A DNA stretch of 11,153 nt from JANYIP01 sp031394045 (GTDB taxonomy: Bacteria > Actinomycetota > Actinomycetes > Prado026), in assembly GCA_031394045.1 (NCBI GenBank), contig JANMWN010000128.1, positions 1 through 11,153 on the forward strand, given 5' to 3'. Positions 6,374 to 11,153 of this stretch are shown piece by piece. The notes beneath the pieces are model-generated. The model made no database searches. It worked only from the letters and a program-made list of their open reading frames with translations, and was not told the DNA's origin. Every line of letters starts with the position of its first letter. Position 1 is the first letter of the stretch. The position numbers and the translations under genes were made by a program.

Positions 6374-7005
6374 GAGAGGTCGACCTCCGGCGTGGCGAGC
6401 GCCTTGGGCTGGACCGACATCGGCAGCGACGACTTCGGCTGGTCCTCGCGCGGCGCCCTGCCTGGCTTGTCCCCCTTGCTGAGCCGGACCTGCTTGCCGG
6501 TCCGAGGGGGCGACGCGGCATGACCGCGCAGGGCCCAGTTGACGACCTGCTCCTCCTCGGGGGACAGCTTGGCCTCGGAGGAGCCGTGCTTGACCCCCTT
6601 GGCGTACGTGCGGGTCTCGCTCCGGCCGTTTATCGAGCTGAAGACCAGGCCGTCGCCGGAGTCGTCGAGCATGGCCACCGAGAACGAAAGCCGGCCACCC
6701 ATGTCCCCGAAGGCGTCGTAGCGGACGACGGCCACATGCCGGATCGCGTCCGCGAGGTCGGTACGTACGTCCTCGAGGCCGGCGGTGACGGTGTCGACCT
6801 CGACGCGCAGCGCCTCGACCTGCCGACTGGTCCGGGCGGCCGCATCGACGAACGAGACCTCACCGTCGGTGCCCTGAAGCACGGAGTAGGAGCGGCGCAG
6901 GCGGTGCAGCCTGATCTGGGCGGCGATGCCGAGCACCAGTCCGACGACTGCGACGGCGGCAGCCGACACCGCGACGATGCTGGTGGCGGAGGGGGTCAGC
7001 GACAC
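6370..7005 (-). CDS. DUF4446 family membrane-anchored protein of unknown function
   Basis: The product is 211 residues. One hydrophobic segment (about 9-30) near the N-terminus is followed by a basic stretch (32-39), suggesting a single membrane anchor with the rest in the cytoplasm. A predicted helical, coiled-coil-like region (about 55-90) leads into the family core: VVRYDAFGDMGG (93-104), LSFSVAMLDDSGDG, and SSINGRSETRTYAK (123-136), then LSPEE (147-151). The last 50 residues are basic, Pro-rich and probably disordered. The family has no assigned biochemical role. The gene overlaps pheA by 4 bp (ATGA), so both are made from one mRNA. The GTG at 7005 is supported by TACGCT six bases upstream and lack of a Shine-Dalgarno. 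It is divergent from larB across an 80-bp gap. Confidence 0.9.
   Translation of the reverse strand: MSLTPSATSIVAVSAAAVAVVGLVLGIAAQIRLHRLRRSYSVLQGTDGEVSFVDAAARTSRQVEALRVEVDTVTAGLEDVRTDLADAIRHVAVVRYDAFGDMGGRLSFSVAMLDDSGDGLVFSSINGRSETRTYAKGVKHGSSEAKLSPEEEQVVNWALRGHAASPPRTGKQVRLSKGDKPGRAPREDQPKSSLPMSVQPKALATPEVDLS
6376..6388 (-). promoter_or_regulatory. pheA ribosome binding site inside a palindrome
   Basis: GAGGTCGACCTC (6376-6387) is a perfect 12-base palindrome. On the mRNA the Shine-Dalgarno GGAGG can pair with the CCTC just before the pheA ATG around a four-base TCGA loop, with a G-U wobble extending the stem. A ribosome finishing the DUF4446 gene would open it. The site decides the ATG start at 6373. 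Confidence 0.5.
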
Positions 7006-7011
7006 GTCGCC

Positions 7012-7017
7012 AGCGTA
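7012..7017 (-). promoter_or_regulatory. Putative -10 element (TACGCT) for leaderless DUF4446-pheA mRNA
   Basis: TACGCT on the minus strand is followed by six bases and the GTG start at 7005. The hexamer and spacing are identical to those at serS. It shares the 7006-7085 gap with the divergent larB promoter. Confidence 0.6.
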
Positions 7018-7073
7018 TCCGCCCGCGAAGGTGCCGCCGTCGGGACCGGCAGCACCTCCACCGCAGCGGCCGT

Positions 7074-7079
7074 TAAGGT
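7074..7079 (+). promoter_or_regulatory. Putative -10 element (TAAGGT) for leaderless larB mRNA
   Basis: TAAGGT is followed by six bases and the ATG at 7086, with no room for a Shine-Dalgarno of its own. This would be the promoter of the whole larB-larC-membrane protein-GDT1 unit. No clear -35 or operator repeat was found in the gap. Confidence 0.6.
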
Positions 7080-7085
7080 CCGACC

Positions 7086-7841
7086 ATGGCGCAGGACGAG
7101 ACCACGCGAGCCGAAGAAAGCACAGGGAGCACAGGGAGCACAGGGAGCACTGGGAGCACCGAGAGCGGCGCGGGCTACCGCGACCTCGGCTACGCCCGCG
7201 TCGACACCCACCGCGCCGAGCGCACCGGCGACCCCGAGGTCGTCTACGGCGCGGGCAAGACCCCCCAGCAGACGGTCGGGCTGCTGCGGGCGCTGTCGGA
7301 GGCGCACCCGGACCGGGCCGTGCTCGCCACGCGGCTGCCGGACGAGTCCCTCGTGGCGGTACGGGCTGCGTTCCCCGCCGCGGTCATCGACGAGGTCGCG
7401 CGCGCCGCCACCCTCGGCCCGCTGCCGGAGCCACGGGGGACGGTCTGCGTCGTGGCGGCGGGGACGTCCGACGCCCCGGTGGCAGCAGAGGCGGCGTTCA
7501 CCGTGCGGGTGTTCGGGGCGGGCGTCAGCAGGGTCGACGACGTGGGGGTGGCCGGCATCCACCGGCTGCTCGCCGTGCGCGACCAGCTCGACGACGCCGA
7601 CGCCCTGATCGTCATCGCCGGCATGGAGGGGGCGCTGCCCTCGGTGGTCGGCGGGCTGGTCGGGGTGCCCCTGGTCGCGGTGCCCACGTCGGTCGGGTAC
7701 GGCACGTCGTACGGCGGTCTCGCGGCACTGCTGGCCATGCTCAACTCGTGCGCCCCCGGCGTCGTGGTGGTCAACATCGATAACGGGTTCGGTGCAGGCG
7801 TCTTCGCCGCCCGGGTTGCTCGCCGGGCCGGTGGGTCGTGA
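7086..7841 (+). CDS. larB: LarB, nickel-pincer (NPN) cofactor biosynthesis carboxylase/hydrolase
   Basis: The product is 251 residues. LarB carboxylates nicotinic acid adenine dinucleotide at pyridine C5 and hydrolyses it to the dicarboxylated mononucleotide, the first step of NPN cofactor synthesis. Family landmarks are the N-terminal EVVYGAGKTP (51-60), then the AIR-carboxylase (PurE-like) core with AAGTSDAP (124-131), VAGIHRLL (155-162), GMEGALPSVVGGL (179-191), PTSVGYGTSYGG (200-211), and NSCAPGVVVVNIDNGFGAG (220-238). Cys222 probably matches the catalytic Cys described in Lactobacillus LarB. Residues 12-26 are a Ser-Thr-Gly repeat from a 9-bp tandem repeat and are not part of the conserved domain. 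The gene begins the operon and overlaps larC by 4 bp (GTGA). The ATG is supported by TAAGGT six bases upstream. Confidence 0.94.
   Translation: MAQDETTRAEESTGSTGSTGSTGSTESGAGYRDLGYARVDTHRAERTGDPEVVYGAGKTPQQTVGLLRALSEAHPDRAVLATRLPDESLVAVRAAFPAAVIDEVARAATLGPLPEPRGTVCVVAAGTSDAPVAAEAAFTVRVFGAGVSRVDDVGVAGIHRLLAVRDQLDDADALIVIAGMEGALPSVVGGLVGVPLVAVPTSVGYGTSYGGLAALLAMLNSCAPGVVVVNIDNGFGAGVFAARVARRAGGS
7119..7163 (+). repeat. 9-bp tandem repeat (agcacaggg) in the 5' end of larB
   Basis: There are five in-frame 9-base units. The first three are identical (agcacaggg), the fourth differs by one base and the fifth by more. They encode Ser-Thr-Gly repeats in the N-terminal tail of LarB, a layout in which copy-number change would not disrupt the frame. 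Confidence 0.9.
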
Positions 7842-9076
7842 CGGTCGCCTGGTTCCAGTGCCTCGCAGGGGCCAGCGGCGACATGCTGCTCGGCGCGCTG
7901 CTCGATGCCGGTGCACCCCTCGCCGAGGTGCAGGCAGCTGTCGACGCGGTTGGCACCGAACGGGTCATGATCGAGACCGAGGAGGTGCTGCGGCAAGGGC
8001 TGGCGGCCACCAAGGCCCACGTGCGGGTACCTCCGTCGACCGTCGTCCGTACCTGGGCCAACATCCGGTTGCTGCTGGAGTCTGCCGACCTCGCCGAGCC
8101 GGTACGTACCCGTGCCCTCGACGTGTTCGGACGGCTCGCGGCGGCCGAGGCGGAGGTGCACCGGACGACGCCCGAGCAGGTGCACTTCCACGAGGTCGGG
8201 GCGCTCGACGCGGTCGCCGACGTGGTCGGCACCTGTGCCGCCCTGCACGCGCTCGGCGTCACCTCGGCGGTGAGCACCGCGGTTGCGGTGGGGAGCGGCA
8301 TGGTGCGCGCGTCGCACGGCCTCCTACCGGTCCCGGGGCCGGCCGTGCTGTCCTTGCTCGCGGCGGTGGGCGCGCCGATCTATTCGGGCGACGCACCGCA
8401 CGAGATGTGCACCCCGACCGGGGCGGCGCTGCTCGCGTCGACGGTGTCGGCGTGGGGCCCGATGCCGCTGGGTGTCGTCGTGGCCAGTGGGTACGGGGCC
8501 GGCAGCCGCGACCTTGATGAGGTACCCAATGTGCTGCGCGTGGTGCTGCTGGACGCGGTCAGTCCCGACAGCGTGGCCAACAGCGTGGCCGACAGCGCCC
8601 CGGACAGCTCGGCTGACCCCACCGGTGCAGGCACCCAGCGCGTGCTCGAGACCAACGTCGACGATCTCGACCCACGGCTGTGGCCAGGCGTGCTCGACGC
8701 GCTGCTCGCCGCGGGGGCCGCAGATGCCTGGCTGACCCCGATCCTGATGAAGAAGGGGCGGCCCGCGTACACGCTGTCGGTGCTCGCGCCCGCGTCGTCG
8801 TTGGCCGACGTACGTCGCGTCGTGTTCACCGAGACGTCCGCAATCGGGCTGCGGGAGCACGACGTACACAAACGTGCGTTGGAACGCGCGTGGGTCACCG
8901 TGCCGGTAGGAGAATCCACCGTGCGCATCAAGACGGCCAGCCTGGACGGCGTCATCGTCAACGCCCAGCCCGAGTACGACGACGTCGTCGCTGCGGCCCA
9001 GGCCAGCGGCCGACCGGTCAAGGCCGTACTCGCCGATGCGTTGGCCGCCGCGTACACGGAAGGACTGCTGCCGTGA
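7838..9076 (+). CDS. larC: LarC, nickel insertase for the NPN cofactor (cyclometallase)
   Basis: The product is 412 residues. LarC inserts nickel into the sulfur-loaded precursor (P2TMN) with CTP hydrolysis, the last step of NPN cofactor synthesis. The LarC1-like part has LAGASGDMLLGALLDAG (9-25), VHFHEVGALD (115-124, probable metal-binding His/Glu cluster), LLPVPGPA (162-169), MCTPTGAALL (190-199) and GYGAGSRDLDEVPN (218-231). The LarC2-like part has LETNVDDLDP (270-279), WLTPILMKKGRPA (298-310) and ETSAIGLREHDVHKR (332-346). In Lactobacillus plantarum the two parts are joined by programmed frameshifting; here one frame covers both. A repeat-built Asp/Ser-rich linker (244-261) separates them. 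The GTG at 7838 overlaps the larB stop, and the larC stop overlaps the next gene's GTG. larA and larE are not in the window. Confidence 0.95.
   Translation: MTVAWFQCLAGASGDMLLGALLDAGAPLAEVQAAVDAVGTERVMIETEEVLRQGLAATKAHVRVPPSTVVRTWANIRLLLESADLAEPVRTRALDVFGRLAAAEAEVHRTTPEQVHFHEVGALDAVADVVGTCAALHALGVTSAVSTAVAVGSGMVRASHGLLPVPGPAVLSLLAAVGAPIYSGDAPHEMCTPTGAALLASTVSAWGPMPLGVVVASGYGAGSRDLDEVPNVLRVVLLDAVSPDSVANSVADSAPDSSADPTGAGTQRVLETNVDDLDPRLWPGVLDALLAAGAADAWLTPILMKKGRPAYTLSVLAPASSLADVRRVVFTETSAIGLREHDVHKRALERAWVTVPVGESTVRIKTASLDGVIVNAQPEYDDVVAAAQASGRPVKAVLADALAAAYTEGLLP
8567..8614 (+). repeat. 12-bp tandem repeat in the larC interdomain linker
   Basis: There are four in-frame 12-base units, starting gacagcgtggcc. 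The second is nearly identical and the third and fourth have drifted. They encode Asp/Asn-Ser-x-Ala-type repeats between the LarC1-like and LarC2-like parts. Confidence 0.75.
9058..9064 (+). promoter_or_regulatory. Shine-Dalgarno (GGAAGGA) for the membrane protein gene
   Basis: GGAAGGA lies in the last codons of larC, eight bases before GTG at 9073. It fixes this start, although the frame stays open upstream through larC. Confidence 0.75.
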
Positions 9077-10194
9077 TCGTCGTGCACGTGCTGGCCGCGC
9101 TGGCCGGGCTGTTCGTCATCGTGGGTACCACGTCCAGCGTGCTGCGCAACCTGGTCGTCCCCCGCCGGCTCCGCTCGGGACTGACCCGGCGGATCTCGCG
9201 GGTCGTGGCGATGCCGTTCCGTTTCGTCGCCGACCGCAGCACGGTCTATGCCACCCGCGACAAGATCCTGGCCTGGTCGGCGCCCCTGACGATCATCGTC
9301 GTGCTGGTCTCATGGCTGCTGCTCTACCTCCTCGGGTACGGGCTGCTGATCTATGCCGTCGGTGACCTGGCGTTGACCGCGGCGTTGCGCGAGGCCGGCT
9401 CGAGCGTGCTGACGCTCGGCTTCGCGTCGACCGACCGCGCGCGGCTCACCGTCGTCGACTTCGCGGCGGCCATGACCGGGCCGATCGTCATCGGCTTGCA
9501 GATCGGGTATCTGCCCGCGCTGTACGCCGCGTACAACCGGCGCGAGGCCGAGGTCACGCTGCTCGACTCGCGCGCCGGGGAGCCCAACTGGGGGCCCGAG
9601 ATCCTCGCCCGGCACTCGTCGGTCTCGTCGCTGGACAACCTGGCCGAGCTCTACCGCGGCTGGGAGCACTGGTCCGCGGATGTCTCCGAGAGCCACTCCA
9701 ACTACCCGGTGCTGATCTACTTCCGGTCGCAGGAGCCGTCGCGGAACTGGCTGATCGGGCTGCTGTCGGTCATGGACTCCGCGGCGCTGCAGCTCTCGCT
9801 CAACCCGTCGATGCGCCAGGGCGAGGCGCGGATGGCGGTGCGGATGGGCTTCGTCTGCGTACGCGCGCTGGCCAAGACGACGGGCATCGCCTACGAGGAG
9901 GACCCCGACCCCGACACCCCGATCCAGCTGACGTACGACGAGTTCCTGCTGGGCATCGCCCGGCTGGAACGCGGGGGCTTCCCGATGGAGCGGACGCCGG
10001 AGGAGGCCTGGCCGCACTTTCGCGGCTGGCGGGTCAACTACGAGGCGATCACCTACCAGCTGGCGTCGATGATCGACGCGGTACCCGCGCTCTGGAGCGG
10101 CCCGCGCCGAGGCGCAGCGGCACCGGTCGCCCCGCACACGCCCATCAACCGGCAGCCAGGCGGTGGCAGCGCTCCGCTGTCGAAGTGGTCCTGA
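9073..10194 (+). CDS. Integral membrane protein with a K+-channel-like pore region, function unknown
   Basis: The product is 373 residues. Hydrophobic segments lie at about 4-22, 68-95 and 128-152. Between the last two sits a re-entrant-like stretch, EAGSSVLTLGFAST (107-120). Its position and TLGF core recall the P-loop and TxGYG filter of two-TM potassium channels, but the canonical filter is lost. The C-terminal 220 residues are soluble-like, with LLDSRAGEPNWGPEILARH (163-181), and end in a Pro/Gly-rich tail. I have seen similar proteins in actinobacteria only as uncharacterised, and this is from memory. The GTG start overlaps the larC stop (GTGA) and has a strong Shine-Dalgarno, so the gene is co-translated with the Lar genes. 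A cation-conducting role is inference. The next gene begins 16 bases after its stop. Confidence 0.82.
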   Translation: MIVVHVLAALAGLFVIVGTTSSVLRNLVVPRRLRSGLTRRISRVVAMPFRFVADRSTVYATRDKILAWSAPLTIIVVLVSWLLLYLLGYGLLIYAVGDLALTAALREAGSSVLTLGFASTDRARLTVVDFAAAMTGPIVIGLQIGYLPALYAAYNRREAEVTLLDSRAGEPNWGPEILARHSSVSSLDNLAELYRGWEHWSADVSESHSNYPVLIYFRSQEPSRNWLIGLLSVMDSAALQLSLNPSMRQGEARMAVRMGFVCVRALAKTTGIAYEEDPDPDTPIQLTYDEFLLGIARLERGGFPMERTPEEAWPHFRGWRVNYEAITYQLASMIDAVPALWSGPRRGAAAPVAPHTPINRQPGGGSAPLSKWS

Positions 10195-10216
10195 TGCCGG
10201 GGCAGTCCTGATGCCG
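10188..10216 (+). repeat. 12-bp direct repeat duplicating a stop/start junction
   Basis: GTCCTGATGCCG occurs at 10188-10199 and again at 10205-10216, a 17-base period. Each copy contains TGATG. The first holds the stop of the membrane protein gene; the second holds the ATG of the GDT1-family gene. Confidence 0.85.
10194..10211 (+). other. Five-codon minicistron (MPGQS) bridging two operon genes
   Basis: An ATG at 10194 overlaps the upstream TGA (TGATG) and opens a frame of five codons, Met-Pro-Gly-Gln-Ser. Its TGA at 10209-10211 overlaps the ATG of the GDT1-family gene in the same TGATG manner. It may pass terminating ribosomes to the next start. It is unlikely to make a functional peptide. 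Confidence 0.45.
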
Positions 10217-10831
10217 CTCGCGTTCGACCTGGGTGTTGCGGCCACGACGTTCGCCGCGATCTTCCCGGCGGAGCTGCCGGACAAGACGCTGGTGGCCACG
10301 CTCGTGCTGTCGGCCCGGTACCGGCCGCTGCCCGTTTGGGTGGGGGTGGCGCTGGCGTTCTTCGTGCAGTGCCTGGTGGCGGTGGCGTTGGGCGGGGTGC
10401 TGACGCTGCTGCCTCGGCTGCCGGTGCTGCTCGTGGTGGCGGCACTGTTCGGTTTCGGGTCCTGGCTGATGTTCCGGGGGGCTGCGCACGCGTCGGAGGA
10501 GCTGGCCGAGGAGGAGCGCGCGGTTACCGAGGTCGCCGCGGCGCATGGGCCGCGGCGGGTAGTGCTCACGAGCTTCCTGGTGCTGTTCGCGGCCGAGTGG
10601 GGAGACCTGTCGCAGCTGCTCACCGCTGGTCTGGTGGCCCGTTCGTCCAGCCCCCTCAGCGTGTTCGTCGGGTCCTGGCTCGCGCTGTGCACCGTTGCAG
10701 CGATCGCGGTGCTGGTCGGCAACCAGCTGGCCCGCCGGCTGCCGTTCACCCTGATCCGCCGCATCGCGGGCACCCTGTTCGCCGTGCTCGCCGTCATCAC
10801 CCTCGTCGAGGCGATCCGCCCCGTCGGTTGA
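10211..10831 (+). CDS. TMEM165/GDT1 (UPF0016) family divalent-cation transporter
   Basis: The product is 206 residues with six predicted hydrophobic segments in two repeats. The family hallmark is a pair of E-x-G-D-(K/R)-(T/S) motifs. The first copy here is ELPDKT (21-26), with Pro for Gly; the second is EWGDLSQ (129-135). The acidic residues of both line the ion path in this family, which moves Mn2+ or Ca2+ across membranes, often in exchange for protons. An acidic loop (about 94-107, EELAEEERAVTE) lies between the repeats. The ATG at 10211 is chosen because it gives the normal N-terminus and has a GGGG stretch eight bases upstream. A GTG at 10163 in the same frame would overlap the upstream gene more and add non-conserved residues. 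It is the last gene of the presumed lar operon; a hairpin follows. Confidence 0.88.
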   Translation: MPLAFDLGVAATTFAAIFPAELPDKTLVATLVLSARYRPLPVWVGVALAFFVQCLVAVALGGVLTLLPRLPVLLVVAALFGFGSWLMFRGAAHASEELAEEERAVTEVAAAHGPRRVVLTSFLVLFAAEWGDLSQLLTAGLVARSSSPLSVFVGSWLALCTVAAIAVLVGNQLARRLPFTLIRRIAGTLFAVLAVITLVEAIRPVG

Positions 10832-10849
10832 CGCTTCCCACCCAGGTAG

Positions 10850-10887
10850 GTGTCGATTCTTGTTGCTCCGGCAGCAACGATCGACAC
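10850..10887. terminator. Bidirectional terminator hairpin after the GDT1-family gene
   Basis: Outer arms GTGTCGAT (10850-10857) and ATCGACAC (10880-10887) pair over 8 bp. Inner arms GTTGCT (10862-10867) and AGCAAC (10873-10878) pair over 6 bp around CCGGC, with an asymmetric TCTT/G internal loop. It lies 18 bases after the GDT1-family stop and four bases short of the convergent PKD-like gene's stop. There is no T-tract. Confidence 0.78.
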
Positions 10888-10891
10888 GACC

Positions 10892-11153
10892 TCAGCCGAC
10901 CAGGACGGCGCGGGCCTCCTTGACCGGGACCAGCAGCGGCGCGGTCTGGGTGATGTCCGGGCCGGTCACCTCGAACGGGCCCGCACCATCGACCCAGAAC
11001 TGACCCACCCAGGTCGCTGTTACCCGTACCTGACAGTCCGCCTGCGCCAGGTACGTGTGCGCGACGCTGGTGTCCGGCCAGCCCCCGCCCGGCACCGTGA
11101 ACACCCCGCTGGTCCCGTCGCCGAAGTCCCACCGCCAGCTCGCCCGCGCCTCC
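10892..11153 (-). CDS. PKD-like domain protein, C-terminal part only (runs off the right edge)
   Basis: The minus-strand frame is open from the right edge to a TGA at 10894-10892, giving 87 residues with no start needed inside the window. A GTG at 11104 is in frame but is not believable as the start, because a PKD-like signature (SWRWDFGDGTSG) lies just upstream of it. Further landmarks are AHTYLAQADCQVRVTATWVGQFWVDG, in which HTY followed by alternating hydrophobics matches the last strands of the PKD/Ig-like fold. The tail ends in a hydrophobic KEARAVLVG. PKD modules usually occur in secreted or surface proteins and mediate binding or spacing, so this is probably exported. Its signal peptide would lie outside the window. 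The gene converges on the lar-GDT1 operon, with a shared hairpin between. Confidence 0.7.
   Translation of the reverse strand, partial: EARASWRWDFGDGTSGVFTVPGGGWPDTSVAHTYLAQADCQVRVTATWVGQFWVDGAGPFEVTGPDITQTAPLLVPVKEARAVLVG

Noticed and set aside
7119..7163. Possible CRISPR-like or regulatory repeat
   Set aside because: The units are contiguous 9-mers without spacers, in frame within larB, and encode a Ser-Thr-Gly tail.
8680..9072. The membrane protein gene beginning at 8680 inside larC
   Set aside because: Translation before 9073 is an Arg-rich shadow of larC. The GTG at 9073 has a strong Shine-Dalgarno, a GTGA overlap and the expected hydrophobic N-terminus.
7838..9076. Programmed frameshift in larC as in Lactobacillus
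   Set aside because: One uninterrupted frame holds both the LarC1-like and LarC2-like motifs, so no frameshift is needed.
10892..11104. A complete 70-residue protein starting at GTG 11104
   Set aside because: The frame stays open to the right edge, and the PKD-like WDFGDG motif lies upstream of that GTG. The gene is cut by the window edge.

Overview
The window is chromosomal DNA from a high-GC Gram-positive actinobacterium. A Nocardioides-like or related Propionibacteriales host is my best guess. This rests on G/C-dominated third codon positions, frequent GTG starts, GTGA/ATGA gene overlaps, leaderless promoters of the TANNNT type, a DUF4446 gene next to pheA, and a PKD-like fragment at the right edge. 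No RNA gene, CRISPR array, insertion sequence, integrase or phage gene was seen.

Left block (1-2248, minus strand): a Cof-type HAD phosphatase gene runs into an ABC-2 exporter pair, the ATPase and then a permease that leaves the window at base 1. The ATPase and permease overlap by 4 bp. The ATPase also seems to have its own leaderless promoter inside the end of the HAD gene.

Centre (2249-7005): a lone TrpB2-type tryptophan synthase beta gene on the plus strand converges on serS. A 50-base inverted repeat between the two stop codons probably ends transcription from both sides. Upstream of serS lies the C-terminal half of an EAL domain, most likely a decayed cyclic-di-GMP phosphodiesterase gene. 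Then come pheA and the DUF4446 gene that precedes and overlaps it; these two form a coupled pair. serS, pheA and trpB2 all concern amino-acid supply or tRNA charging.

Right block (7086-10831, plus strand): larB and larC, for two steps of nickel-pincer (NPN) cofactor synthesis, overlap by 4 bp. larC in turn overlaps by 4 bp a gene for an unassigned membrane protein with a K+-channel-like pore loop. A TMEM165/GDT1-family cation transporter gene follows, linked through a five-codon minicistron. I read these four genes as one metal-handling operon; this is the most interesting unit in the window. larA and larE, the remaining classic partners, are absent here. A second hairpin closes the operon against a convergent partial gene with a PKD-like fold.

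A consistent start-site rule emerges. Five gene starts (ABC ATPase, trpB2, serS, DUF4446, larB) have TANNNT exactly six bases before an ATG or GTG and no Shine-Dalgarno, which suggests leaderless mRNAs. Genes inside operons instead use overlapping stop/start codons, several with clear Shine-Dalgarno sequences.
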